A stretch of 64,000 nt of DNA, taken from positions 365,661 to 429,660 of the forward strand of contig JAHBXD010000001.1 in NCBI GenBank assembly GCA_019636695.1, read 5' to 3'. The notes beneath the pieces are model-generated. The model had not been told where the DNA came from, did not search any database, and saw only the letters and a list, made by a program, of their open reading frames with translations. The DNA comes from Phycisphaeraceae bacterium. GTDB lineage: Bacteria; Planctomycetota; Phycisphaerae; Phycisphaerales; UBA1924. Each line of letters begins with the position of its first letter. Position 1 is the first letter of the stretch. Shown here one piece after another: positions 51,981-61,089 of this stretch. Position numbers and translations under genes: made by a program.

Positions 51981-53114
51981 TCAATGCCCGAATAGGTTTT
52001 TCTCGCCGAACATGCCCGCCTCTTCAAAATAGGTCAGCGCTTCGTTGACGGTGGAAAAAATTTTGGTCGCGGTCTCGGTGATGAACGGGCTGGGCGCTTT
52101 CTTCGGACGCCAGACGACGTACACCTCCTTGGTGTGCTCCCACGCGTGTTGAAGTTCGCGCTCGACGCCGCTTGAGAGTCCCGGGATATCTTTGCCGCCG
52201 ACACCGGGCAGTTCGGGAATGTAACTGACGATCATGTCTGACTGATCGATCAACTTGAAGTCCCGCATGTAAATCTGGCCGTCAATGTCTCCGGCGATGT
52301 CGAGCACTTCCCGCACGCGCACGCGAATCGGCGATGAGAGCGCACTGCCCCCGAACGAATGGGGCGAATGATCAAAAAACTCCTGACCATCGCGAGCCGC
52401 GGCGATCGCTCGATCGAGCAGAAGTTTCTCGTCTACATCGCCTGGGTCGAACGTGATGAAGTGTTCGGCGAGCGCATCGCGAAACGCGTCGATCTCGGCC
52501 AGCACCTCGGGCATATCGACAACGTGGCTCATCGGAAAACTGGGATAGACCTTGCGCAGATCCGGCCGACAGACCAGGCGAAAGAGCGTGCGCGTCGTAT
52601 CCTGATGGCGGCCCCGGCTCAGAATGTAGAACCTGCTGCCGTGGATGGCTTTGCTCATCAACTCCGTCGCGAGTATTTCTTCCTCGCGCCAGACCATGCA
52701 GTCCTTCAACGTCGCATCGATCTCGTGCTCGGCGTGCAGGCGATGATGCACCACCTCGATATTGTCGACCAGCGCAATGAACAGGTCCGGCTCCAACAGT
52801 TCGATCTGGTCAAAGTCGAACGCGGGAAACAGCCCGTGACGCCATCGAAACGTCGCATGGGTGTTGACAATGGCATTCCGCTGTTCACGGATGTCGGCGA
52901 TGATGTCTTTGAATGCCGCCCGGCGAAGTGAGTTGAGCCGCGACAGTGGAAGGTCGAGAATGCGCCCCGGCCGCACATCGGGCGCTTCCCGGTACATCAT
53001 GTTCCCCACGTTATAGATGGCCAGCGGTTCGCCCTGCTTCCCTGCGAACGAGCGGACCCCTTCAAGGTAGGGTTTCTTGTCCATGCCGATCTGGCCGGTG
53101 ACGATGGCACGCAT
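51981..53114 (-). CDS. Kinase-like plus nucleoside deoxyribosyltransferase-like two-domain protein
   Basis: A 377-residue protein. The N-terminal MRAIVTGQIGMDKKPYL resembles an archaeal-type adenylate kinase P-loop, but with the Gly-Lys-Ser/Thr degraded to GMDKKPY; AIVNTHATFRW and LLEPDLFIALVDNI fit the rest of that fold. The C-terminal half (about 265-377) has GQIYMRDFKLIDQSDMIVSYI, GLSSGVERELQHAWEH and VYVVWRPKKAPSPFITE, like the nucleoside 2-deoxyribosyltransferase-like superfamily with Glu in SSGVERE as candidate nucleophile. I infer a nucleotide-related enzyme or sensor. It starts about 100 bases from the divergent Na/Pi gene. Confidence 0.7.
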   Translation of the reverse strand: MRAIVTGQIGMDKKPYLEGVRSFAGKQGEPLAIYNVGNMMYREAPDVRPGRILDLPLSRLNSLRRAAFKDIIADIREQRNAIVNTHATFRWRHGLFPAFDFDQIELLEPDLFIALVDNIEVVHHRLHAEHEIDATLKDCMVWREEEILATELMSKAIHGSRFYILSRGRHQDTTRTLFRLVCRPDLRKVYPSFPMSHVVDMPEVLAEIDAFRDALAEHFITFDPGDVDEKLLLDRAIAAARDGQEFFDHSPHSFGGSALSSPIRVRVREVLDIAGDIDGQIYMRDFKLIDQSDMIVSYIPELPGVGGKDIPGLSSGVERELQHAWEHTKEVYVVWRPKKAPSPFITETATKIFSTVNEALTYFEEAGMFGEKNLFGH

Positions 53115-53219
53115 GCAGTTCTCCCGCGGGTGGGGGGTGTGCAGGGAGTATAGAAGTCCTTCGGCGGGTGCTTGGCCCCTTCCCGCCCGAAGCGACGGCA
53201 GCGAGGTACGCTTGCCGCC

Positions 53220-54863
53220 ATGTGGCTGCAGATCGCCGGTGGTATCGGACTCTTCCTCCTCGGCATGACCCTGCTGACAGACGGCCTCAAGGCGCTGGCG
53301 GGGGCAGCGCTGCGTAGCGTGCTTATGCGGTTCGTCCGCGGGCCGGTCAGCGGCACCGTCTGGGGCGCCCTGCTGACGGCGATGGTCCAGTCTTCCACTG
53401 CGACCACGCTGACCACGATCGGTTTTGTCAGTGCCGGGCTGCTGACCTTCGCGCAGTCGGTCGGTGTGATCTTCGGAGCGAACCTCGGTACCACGAGCAC
53501 CGGTTGGCTTGTCTCCATCCTCGGGTTCAAGGTCTCCCTGGGCACGGCGGCGTTGCCGCTGATTTTCGTTGGGGCCATGCTGCATCTGCTCGCCTCGGGC
53601 AAGTGGGGGCATCTGGGGCTTGCCCTCGCCGGTTTTGCTTTGATTTTCATCGGGATCGATGTTCTTCAGCTCGGCATGAAGGGTCTTGCCGAGCAGGTTA
53701 CTCCCGACGACCTGCCCCGAGGGGGCGTCCTCGCTGCACTCGCCCTTGTCGGCATCGGCGCGATCATGACGATCGTCATGCAGTCATCGAGTGCGGCCAT
53801 GGCGACCACGCTCGCCGCGCTGCACTCGAACACCATCGCTCTCGATCAGGCAGGGGCCATGGTCATCGGGCAGAACATCGGCACCACGCTGACTGCGCTG
53901 ATCGCCGGGCTGGGCGGCACAGCCTCAGCGCGGCGAACGGGCGTCGCGCACGTGGCTTTCAATGTGGCCACGGGGGCCATTGCGCTGCTCATCCTCCCCC
54001 TGATGCTCCGGTTTGCCGATGCCGTCATCGAAGTCGGCCAGGATGACGACGCCGTCGCGCTCGCGGCATTCCACACCACTTTCAACATCATGGGTGTCAT
54101 GATCTTCCTGCCCCTTGCCGGGCCGTTTTCGCGCGCGATCGAGCGGCTCATTCCCGACCGCGGTCCGGCCATGACCCGTTATCTCGACCCGTCGGTCATC
54201 AAGGTCGGCGCGGTCGCAGTCGAGGCCGCCCGTCGGGCCACGATCGATATCGCCCTCGGCGGCATCCAATACACACGCAATGTCGTGATGGGGTCTTCGC
54301 GAAAGGCCGACCCTGCGATCATCGCGGCGGTTGACCAGACCCGGGCGTTTATCGCTCGAGTGGGGGCTGAGGCCGGTGCAACACCCGATGTCAACCGTTT
54401 GCTCTCGGTCGTGCATGCACTCGATCACATCGAACGTCTTGTCGAGGCGGCGGGCAACGCGCCTTCCAGGGCCGCGCTTGCCGATCCCGTGCTTCAGCCG
54501 GCTCACGGGCAGGTTGCCGAGGCGATTGATCTTGCGGTTGATCGTCTCGGATCGGCCGACGGCGATGCCGCGCCTCGGCTCCAGGAACTCTCGCTCAGCG
54601 TCGCCCTGATGCGAAAAGACACGCGCATGCACACGCTCGCAAGCATCGCCAAGGGGCGCATCGACGCCGAGCACGGCCAGCGAATCATCGAAACTATGCT
54701 CTGGCTCGACCGCGTCGCTTATCACATCTGGCGGACAGTGTTGCATATCGAACAACCCCTGAGCGCCGATGCCGCGCGGGTGGCCGAGCCGGATCATGCA
54801 GCCCCGCCGGTCACCCATGATTCTCCCACTGATCTGATCGATCCTCCGGCACGATCACCCTGA
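53220..54863 (+). CDS. Na/Pi cotransporter (NptA family) with PhoU-like C-terminus
   Basis: A 547-residue membrane protein. Duplicated NPT repeats carry the QSS motifs TAMVQSSTATTLTT and TIVMQSSSAAMATT, with GANLGTTSTGWL and GQNIGTTLTALI. About nine spans fill residues 1-310. Residues about 340-525 are helical and PhoU-like (VEAARRATIDIALGGI, QTRAFIARVG, LHALDHIERLVEAA). It takes up phosphate with sodium or regulates its flux. The 3' end overlaps the convergent EEP gene by 9 bases. Confidence 0.93.
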   Translation: MWLQIAGGIGLFLLGMTLLTDGLKALAGAALRSVLMRFVRGPVSGTVWGALLTAMVQSSTATTLTTIGFVSAGLLTFAQSVGVIFGANLGTTSTGWLVSILGFKVSLGTAALPLIFVGAMLHLLASGKWGHLGLALAGFALIFIGIDVLQLGMKGLAEQVTPDDLPRGGVLAALALVGIGAIMTIVMQSSSAAMATTLAALHSNTIALDQAGAMVIGQNIGTTLTALIAGLGGTASARRTGVAHVAFNVATGAIALLILPLMLRFADAVIEVGQDDDAVALAAFHTTFNIMGVMIFLPLAGPFSRAIERLIPDRGPAMTRYLDPSVIKVGAVAVEAARRATIDIALGGIQYTRNVVMGSSRKADPAIIAAVDQTRAFIARVGAEAGATPDVNRLLSVVHALDHIERLVEAAGNAPSRAALADPVLQPAHGQVAEAIDLAVDRLGSADGDAAPRLQELSLSVALMRKDTRMHTLASIAKGRIDAEHGQRIIETMLWLDRVAYHIWRTVLHIEQPLSADAARVAEPDHAAPPVTHDSPTDLIDPPARSP

Positions 54864-55871
54864 TCGCCCGCGACCGATTCGCGCAATCACCGGGCGATGG
54901 TCCGATCCTCTGTTGCTGCCGGTGGTCGCGCGATCGCAGAGCAGTCCCGGGCTTACGTAGATGTGATCGATGCGCACCGAGGGAACGTGCGTCATCGGTC
55001 CGGCTGCGGGCCATGTCGCTTGATATCCGCGTGCGGCAAGCGAAAGGGTGTTGCGGTATCCCCGGCGACGGAGCGATTCATCCTGCGGGCTCCACAGGCT
55101 CGCATTGAAATCTCCCAGGATCACGACGGGGTGGGTCTCCTGGTCAATCGCATCGAGCAGGTGACGAAAGGCCATTCGGCCGTCGGCCACCAGTTGCACT
55201 CCGGCGGGGTGCGCGGGGTGTATGGCATAACACACCAGCGGCCCCTCCGAATGGGCAAGCGTCACGCGGAGCATCGTTCTGCCGCGATCGCCCGAGCGAA
55301 GCGTTCGGGCGTCATCGAAGGGAATCCGTGAATACAGCGCCATCCCGAATCGCTCGTTCCACCATGTCAGTTGCACGTGAGGCCACCGTTGCAAGAGATC
55401 AGGGCCTATCGCCTCATGCAGGGCCAGCGTGTATTCCTGGATCGCAAGCACGTCCGGATCTGCCTGTACAATCTCTTCAAGGATTCCTGCGTGGTTGCGA
55501 TTCAAGCCGAGCACATTGAATGACATGCAGACGATTGGCGAGCCTGCCAATTCTTCAGGCATCGGCGTCCGCAGGAGTTCCCAGCCGGGCCAGGCCCACA
55601 TCGCCGCGATGCCCACTCCGACCGCGGCCAGCATTCGTCGCCGCAAGGCCAGCGCAGCGGCCGGAATCAACAGGCAGATCAGCGCGATCTCCAGGCAAAA
55701 CGTGCGAGCAAGGGATATGCCCCACACCCAGACGATGGCCATTGGTCGCGATTCAATGAACGAGTGTGGCCAGAACCAGGTGACCCCCCACGCAACGGCA
55801 GCGGCGATACATACACCTCCGAGCGCAAGAACAGCCCGGCGGCGCCAAGGCGCCGTGATCGGTGAAGACAT
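54855..55871 (-). CDS. Endonuclease/exonuclease/phosphatase family membrane protein
   Basis: A 338-residue protein. Three N-terminal spans (about 13-30, 45-75, 79-100) anchor an EEP domain outside or at the membrane: VCMSFNVLGLNRNHAG, DVLAIQEYT, RTMLRVTLAH, VVILGDFNASLWSP, VRIDHIYVS and GSDHRPVIA. All catalytic Asp, Asn and His motifs are present. Substrate may be DNA, a phosphoinositide-like lipid or another phosphodiester; membrane anchoring favours lipid. Neighbours do not settle it. Confidence 0.88.
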   Translation of the reverse strand: MSSPITAPWRRRAVLALGGVCIAAAVAWGVTWFWPHSFIESRPMAIVWVWGISLARTFCLEIALICLLIPAAALALRRRMLAAVGVGIAAMWAWPGWELLRTPMPEELAGSPIVCMSFNVLGLNRNHAGILEEIVQADPDVLAIQEYTLALHEAIGPDLLQRWPHVQLTWWNERFGMALYSRIPFDDARTLRSGDRGRTMLRVTLAHSEGPLVCYAIHPAHPAGVQLVADGRMAFRHLLDAIDQETHPVVILGDFNASLWSPQDESLRRRGYRNTLSLAARGYQATWPAAGPMTHVPSVRIDHIYVSPGLLCDRATTGSNRGSDHRPVIARIGRGRSG

Positions 55872-55999
55872 ATCAGACCTTTCGACGGCATGCCATCAAC
55901 GGCAAGGTCGAACGCATACGACCCCGTAGGCAGACGGGTTCGGCCCGTCATCCCATAGGGTCGCATGACACCGGGGCCGGTGGGGGCGCGGGCTGTGGA

Positions 56000-56614
56000 T
56001 CAATACCGACGTACTACGCCTTTGACGACGCCTTGGATCTGGCAGAACTTGACCCGGAGCGGCTCGAACTCGGGATTGGCCGGCTGAAGTCGAATATGGT
56101 CAGGCTCTTTGAAGAAGCTCTTGAGGGTGGTTGACCCGTCGGGGAGCAGGGCGACAACCCGATCGCCGTTGTTGGCCACCTGGGTGCGCTCGATCAGCAC
56201 ATAGTCTCCGTCGAGAATGCCCTCGTCACGCATGCTGTCGCCTTCGACTTTGAGCGCAAAGGTGGAGTTTGCGCGATCGTGGGTTGCGCCGAGGACATGG
56301 GCGAGGTCGATCTCGTCCGTGTCGGGCACTTTTTCGATCGGGTGGCCTGCGGCGATGCGCCCGACAAGGGGGAAGCGCAGGGGGCGAGCTTCGTCGGGAA
56401 CGCTGATGCCCTCAGCGATCGACAAAGAGCGTGCCTTGTTGGCCTCGCGCACGAGCGCCCCCTTCTTGATGAGGGCTTCCACATGCTCGAACACCGTGAC
56501 TTTGCTGACGCCGATCTCGTCGGCGAGCTCCTGCATGGTCGGGGAATAGCCATGCCGGACGCGCCAGTCCCGGATCAGTTTCAGGATGCGCAACTGCTTG
56601 GGGGTAAGGTTCAT
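56000..56614 (-). CDS. lexA: LexA repressor
   Basis: A 204-residue SOS regulator starting MNLTPKQLRILKLIRDW. The winged helix (about 1-65) includes ADEIGVSKVTVFEHVEALIKKG, the recognition helix. The cleavage site is Ala89-Gly90 in GRIAAGHP. Catalytic Ser127 (EGDSMRDEG) and Lys165 (TTLKSFF) are present, so RecA-stimulated self-cleavage should work. Length is typical. An in-frame ATG at 56713 would add an unconserved extension. An inverted repeat TCCGTCC/GGACGGA lies at 56670-56692, 56 bases before the start, and could be an operator or a hairpin. Confidence 0.95.
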   Translation of the reverse strand: MNLTPKQLRILKLIRDWRVRHGYSPTMQELADEIGVSKVTVFEHVEALIKKGALVREANKARSLSIAEGISVPDEARPLRFPLVGRIAAGHPIEKVPDTDEIDLAHVLGATHDRANSTFALKVEGDSMRDEGILDGDYVLIERTQVANNGDRVVALLPDGSTTLKSFFKEPDHIRLQPANPEFEPLRVKFCQIQGVVKGVVRRY

Positions 56615-57252
56615 GGCGATTGCTCTCCCATGTCCAAGGGGATGGGTGTTCGGTCGGGCGTGCAAACTCTCCGTCCAAATCCGAAGGACGGACGCGCGGT
56701 CCGGTCGAAGCACCCAGGATCCATTCCAGCCGCCGGCGCACCGTGCGCAGCGACAACAACTGTCTCTTCAGCGAGTCTTCAAGGGCCGCCAGCATGCCCA
56801 GCCGGCATTGATGCCGACCGGGTGCTCCATCCGGCTCGACAACAGCCGTCGATGCCGGAACAGCGACGAGGCGGGCCGAAGGAGCAGGGTGGTACTCGGT
56901 GGCAAAGTCGCCCCCGGGCCCTAGGCGAAGCACTGGTCCATGGCATGTGCTCATACGCGTCTCACATCCGTGTCGTGGTGCGAACGACCACTCCGTGACG
57001 TTCGCCCTTGCCATGTGTGCGGCAGGGGAATCCTCCCCATGCATCTCGCTACTCGAATCGAGCAGACTCCATACGGACTGCCTACTCACCAAACATTCTT
57101 CGACCTGAAAAGAGAAAAGTCCACACCTTTCAAAGAGAAATGTTTGGTTGGCTTCAGGTGAGACCAAAAATCGGCCTTCCCTGCCTGCCAGGCGGGTTTG
57201 CGGCATCTGTGAGGAAATAAAATAAGTGAAAACCCGCAGTCGATTTTTGAGA
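56615..57252. other. 638-base region between lexA and dprA without a clear gene
   Basis: Bases 56620-56960 carry a minus-strand open frame that reads on into lexA in a different frame; part of it (LAALEDSLKRQLLSLRT and nearby) looks coding-like, but the GC bias at third positions is poor, and no ribosome binding site is seen. Bases 57000-57250 are more AT-rich. The TCCGTCC/GGACGGA inverted repeat (56670-56692) and the hairpin at 57179-57196 are the only ordered elements I can point to. Confidence 0.4.
57164..57196 (-). terminator. Likely dprA terminator
   Basis: On the minus strand a CCCGCC-TGGCA-GGCAGG hairpin (57180-57196, with one G-T pair) is followed after 9 bases by TTTTT (57166-57170). 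It lies about 60 bases past the dprA stop. Confidence 0.45.
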
Positions 57253-58461
57253 TCAGGCGCGTCTTCGGAAGTGCGGTCCAGCCCGAATGATGCGTTTCTG
57301 GATCTCGAGCATGGTCAGCACCGGCAACAGATCTCCGGGCGCAAGGGCCGTCAACACCACGAGTTCATCAAGGGTGCGTGGTTCGGCCAAGGCTGCGTAG
57401 ACACGAACGGCGACGGGATTGGGGAGAAGATCCGCCGGGGGGTGATCGGGTGGGGCTTGGAACAAGTCTGCCGCACGGTTGGCTTCGATCGGTTCATATC
57501 GAGCCTGGTGGGTGCCGTGGTAGAGGTGGCGGGCGGGCGTTTCGAGGAGTTGAAGCACATCGCCGGGGTCGGTGACGAGCGTTGCGCCTCCGGATTTGAG
57601 AAGATCGTGTGACCCTGCGCTTGCGCGGGAATCGACCCTACCGGGGAGGGCCATGACTTCGCGTCCGTGATCTTCCGCGGCGATTCGGGCGGTGATCAGC
57701 GCTCCGGAACGCATCCCGGCTTCGATAACGAGCACACCCAGGCTCATGCCGGAGATCAGGCGATTGCGCGCGGGAAAGTTCTCTGCAGAAGGCGGGGTAT
57801 TCAGGGGTAATTCGGAGAGCAGCATGCCTCGAGGTCGGCCGTGGTCATCAAGCGAACAGATGGCATCGAATAGTTCTTTATTCTCGGGTGGATAGGTGTG
57901 GGCAAGCCCGCAGCCGAGGATGGCGACAGTACGACCGAGCGACCGAAGCGCTCCGCGGTGGGCCGCGGAATCGATGCCGCGGGCACCGCCTGAGACGACG
58001 GTGATACCCGAGGAAGCGAGCACACCGGCGAAGCGTTCGGCCTGCTCGATGCCGTAGTGGGTGCACTCGCGTGAACCGATGACAGCCAGGGGATAGGCGT
58101 CGAGAGGAGATTCGGCGCGCGTTCCTTTGGCGTAGAGCAGGAGTGGCGCGGTGTGCATCTGCCTGAGCAGCGGCGGGTAGTCGTTGTGGTCTTGCTGGAT
58201 CAGATGAACTCCCAGGCTCTGGGCCAGCTCAAGCTCAGCCCGGGCGAGGGGATCGGCCTGTCTGAGTTCTGAGGCGATCGAGGCGGAAAGGTGTTCGCCG
58301 ATGCCCTTGACCCGGCGCAACTGGGCCGGGGAGGCATTGCGGACCTCGGCGGCGGAGCCGAAGGTTTCGACGAGGCGTGCCGCACGCACCGGCCCAACTC
58401 CCGGGGTGAGCAGAAGGGCAAGCAAATCGCAATCAGTGTGCGGCGTGTTCGGGCTTGACAC
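57253..58461 (-). CDS. dprA: DNA processing protein DprA
   Basis: A 402-residue protein that loads RecA onto incoming single-stranded DNA. The N-terminal LLALLLTPGVGPVRAARLV to RVKGIGEHL is a helix-hairpin-helix pair. The Rossmann core has LAVIGSRECTHYGIEQA, VVSGGARGIDSAAHRGAL, CGLAHTYPPENKEL and FPARNRLISGMSLGVLVIEAG. The C-terminal winged helix has PRTLDELVVLTALAPGDLL. The start is GTG 58461. It is divergent from tpiA. The hairpin at 57180-57196 terminates it. No com genes are in the window. Confidence 0.95.
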   Translation of the reverse strand: MSSPNTPHTDCDLLALLLTPGVGPVRAARLVETFGSAAEVRNASPAQLRRVKGIGEHLSASIASELRQADPLARAELELAQSLGVHLIQQDHNDYPPLLRQMHTAPLLLYAKGTRAESPLDAYPLAVIGSRECTHYGIEQAERFAGVLASSGITVVSGGARGIDSAAHRGALRSLGRTVAILGCGLAHTYPPENKELFDAICSLDDHGRPRGMLLSELPLNTPPSAENFPARNRLISGMSLGVLVIEAGMRSGALITARIAAEDHGREVMALPGRVDSRASAGSHDLLKSGGATLVTDPGDVLQLLETPARHLYHGTHQARYEPIEANRAADLFQAPPDHPPADLLPNPVAVRVYAALAEPRTLDELVVLTALAPGDLLPVLTMLEIQKRIIRAGPHFRRRA

Positions 58462-58575
58462 GGTTGGGGAGTGTATTCGTCAGGGCCAGCAAGGATGGGG
58501 AATAGTCCTGCGGCGGGTGGTCGTAGGCAAGTGTGCTATCTTCATGGTGATTCTGACGGCGTCATGGAGGACAGC

Positions 58576-59364
58576 ATGAAGGCACGTAAGCCGTTTGTCG
58601 GCGGCAATTGGAAGATGAACACCACGCTCGCCAGCGCGGCTGAGCTGGTGCGGGGCATCTCGGATGCGTTGAGCAGGGTGGGGGCGGTAGATATCGCGGT
58701 TTTTCCGCCTTTCCCTTACCTGGTCGCGATCGGCGGGATCCTGCGCGATCGGCATGGCCGGGTGCGGTTGGGGGCGCAAAATGTCTATCACGAGCCGGAG
58801 GGGGCGTTTACGGGCGAAGTTTCGATGCACATGCTGCAGGATTGCGGCGTGCAAATGGTGCTCGTGGGGCATTCTGAGCGGCGTCATGTGATGGGTGAGA
58901 CGGACAAACTGATCAACCAGAAAGTCAAGGCGGTATTGGCAAGCGGAATGGAATGCGTGTTGTGCGTGGGTGAGACGCTGGAGCAGCGCGAGGCGGGCCA
59001 TGCCAACCAGGTCAACGAGCGGCAGGTGCGGGCAGCACTCTCGCAGGTGCCTGAGGACCACGTTCCACGTCTGACCATCGCCTACGAGCCGGTTTGGGCG
59101 ATCGGAACGGGGCATACGGCCACGCCTGAGGATGCCCAGGACGCCCATGCCAAGATCAGGGGGGTGATCGAGGATCTCTACGGCCCGCGGTCGGCCCAAC
59201 CGTTGCGGATTATCTATGGCGGGAGCGTCAAGGCCGCCAATGCCAGGTCGCTGTTCGACCAGCCCGATATCGACGGGGGGCTGATCGGCGGGGCTTCGCT
59301 CAAGATCGCTGAGTTTGTCTCGATTGTCCGGTCCGCTGCGGATGCGGCGACCCAGGGGGAATAG
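58576..59364 (+). CDS. tpiA: Triosephosphate isomerase
   Basis: A 262-residue glycolytic enzyme. FVGGNWKMNTT holds the catalytic Asn and Lys, VLVGHSERRHVMGE holds the catalytic His, and the flexible-loop motif AYEPVWAIGTGHTATPEDA carries the catalytic Glu. IYGGSVKAAN and GLIGGASL form the phosphate site. GGAGG lies 5 bases before the ATG. The tpiA-secG order that follows is common in bacteria. Confidence 0.97.
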   Translation: MKARKPFVGGNWKMNTTLASAAELVRGISDALSRVGAVDIAVFPPFPYLVAIGGILRDRHGRVRLGAQNVYHEPEGAFTGEVSMHMLQDCGVQMVLVGHSERRHVMGETDKLINQKVKAVLASGMECVLCVGETLEQREAGHANQVNERQVRAALSQVPEDHVPRLTIAYEPVWAIGTGHTATPEDAQDAHAKIRGVIEDLYGPRSAQPLRIIYGGSVKAANARSLFDQPDIDGGLIGGASLKIAEFVSIVRSAADAATQGE

Positions 59365-59568
59365 GCCTTCTTCAAATGGCGGTGTCATGTGGGCGGACGA
59401 CGGCGGGCTGGATTCCACCCCTACGCAGAGGGGGATAGCGTTTGGGGTGTGTCGCAGCCCAGTCGGCCACCTAGGGTCTGTCCGGGGCGGTGGGCGGCGG
59501 GGGTTCGCGCCTAAAGTCCTGCTTGCCCCGCTGGCCGGGGTGTTGAGAGTCTTGAAGAGGACGTGTTG

Positions 59569-60039
59569 ATGCTGACGCTCGCAATGGCGCCGTGGCTCCT
59601 AAACCTGATGATGGTTTTCTTTGTCGGGTTGTCGGTGCTGATGGTGTTGGTGGTGTTGATCCAGCGATCGCAGGGAGGCGGCCTCACGGCGGCCTTCGGC
59701 GGTGCGGGGGCGGGTTCGGGGCAGACAGCCTTCGGCACCAAGACCGGCGATGTGCTCACGATTATCACGATCGGCATCTTCGCGGTGTGGCTGCTGATGG
59801 CCGTGGGTTTGAACTTCGCCTCGCGGCCGGATACCGGCTTTCGCGAGCAGCCCGCAGCCACGGGGGCGCCGCAGGGCGTGCCGACCGATGAGACGGAAGA
59901 TGTCGGCGGCGGGGGGGCACCGGCGGACGGTGGCACCCAGCCGCAGACGCCGCCATCGGGTGAGGGTGCTTCAGGTGGGGCTACGCCGACTTCGGACGAA
60001 GACGGAAACGGCGCTGATATGGACAACGGCGGTTCGTGA
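59569..60039 (+). CDS. secG: Preprotein translocase subunit SecG
   Basis: A 156-residue membrane protein. Two spans (about 9-30 and 62-83) flank [21 protein letters not shown] and [13 protein letters not shown], the SecG signature. The C-terminal 70 residues are a Gly/Pro/Thr/Glu-rich disordered tail, much longer than in most SecG. ATG 59569 is used; GTG 59563 and TTG 59566 precede it in frame. It follows tpiA by about 200 bases without a clear terminator. Confidence 0.92.
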   Translation: MLTLAMAPWLLNLMMVFFVGLSVLMVLVVLIQRSQGGGLTAAFGGAGAGSGQTAFGTKTGDVLTIITIGIFAVWLLMAVGLNFASRPDTGFREQPAATGAPQGVPTDETEDVGGGGAPADGGTQPQTPPSGEGASGGATPTSDEDGNGADMDNGGS

Positions 60040-60094
60040 GTTTCGCGGGCACGGCCCGTGCGGGTGAAATCTGCCATCAGGCTGGAGGTCTTGC

Positions 60095-60985
60095 GTGCTC
60101 CGAAGCATGACGGGATTCGGCGACGCGTCGACCGAAGTCGATGGAGTGCATTTCTTCATCGAAGTCCGATCGCTGAACAACAAATACTTCAAGGCGACGA
60201 TCCGCCTTCCGGAGGAGTATCAGGGGCTTGAGGCCGAGATCGAGAGTGAACTTCGGCAGCGATTGAATCGTGGCAGCATCACGGTTCGGGCGACTTGCAC
60301 CGATGCATCGGCGAGCGCGGCATACGAAATCAACTGTTCGGCGCTGGAGCGGTATCTTGCGCAGATTATGGGCGTTGAACAGGTACGTACGGGCGCATTT
60401 TCAGTAGACATCGGGACCCTCCTGGCACTTCCCGGGGTGCTTCAGCCGCCGACGAACGAAGAAGCGCGGCTGGATCGGGCGAGAGCGGCGTTTAAGAAGG
60501 TGCTGCACCTGGCATGCGACCACCTGATCTCGATGCGAACGCGCGAGGGGGCGCTGCTTCGAGAAGATCTGCTCGCCCATCAGCAGGTTATCGCCAAGCG
60601 GCTTGAAGACATGCAGGCGAGAGCGCCCGATGTGGTGCGTGAGTATGAGCAGCGCCTGCGCACACGGCTCGATGCCCTGGTGCGCGATGCGGGCCTGAAA
60701 GTTGAGCCGGCGGAGTTTGTGCGCGAGGTTGCCGTGTTCGCCGAGCGGACCGACATCGCCGAAGAACTCAGCCGCCTTCGCGGACACATCGAGCAGTTCA
60801 ACGATCTTGTCGGCGCGGGAGATGGTCGGCCCGTCGGGCGGACGCTTGATTTTCTCGCGCAGGAGATGCTGCGCGAGGCGAACACCATCGCCAGTAAGAG
60901 CACCGACAGCGAAATCAGCCGGGCGATCATCGAAGTCAAGGGCGCGATTGACCGCATCAAGGAACAGGCCCAGAACGTCGAATGA
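60095..60985 (+). CDS. yicC: YicC family protein (putative endoribonuclease)
   Basis: A 296-residue protein starting at GTG 60095 with GGAGG 6 bases upstream. It opens LRSMTGFGDAS and has EVRSLNNKYFKATIRLPEEY, both conserved YicC markers. The C-terminus has EFVREVAVFAERTDIAEELSRLRGHIEQF and ends in GRTLDFLAQEMLREANTIASKS, the DUF1732 end. E. coli YicC is an endoribonuclease. It follows secG closely and is probably cotranscribed. Confidence 0.94.
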   Translation: MLRSMTGFGDASTEVDGVHFFIEVRSLNNKYFKATIRLPEEYQGLEAEIESELRQRLNRGSITVRATCTDASASAAYEINCSALERYLAQIMGVEQVRTGAFSVDIGTLLALPGVLQPPTNEEARLDRARAAFKKVLHLACDHLISMRTREGALLREDLLAHQQVIAKRLEDMQARAPDVVREYEQRLRTRLDALVRDAGLKVEPAEFVREVAVFAERTDIAEELSRLRGHIEQFNDLVGAGDGRPVGRTLDFLAQEMLREANTIASKSTDSEISRAIIEVKGAIDRIKEQAQNVE

Positions 60986-61089
60986 CCTGCTCGGCCGCAC
61001 GGCCGAGAACATGCCGGCGGCGGGAAGAAATCGGCCTCGGGGCGGCAAGGCGGGCAACAGCGATCGGGAAGGCGGCGTAGGGATAACTG

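Noticed and set aside
56412-57206. 264-codon minus-strand frame upstream of and overlapping lexA
   Set aside because: It overlaps about 200 bases of lexA in another frame, lacks a ribosome binding site and has poor third-position GC. A decayed gene remains possible.
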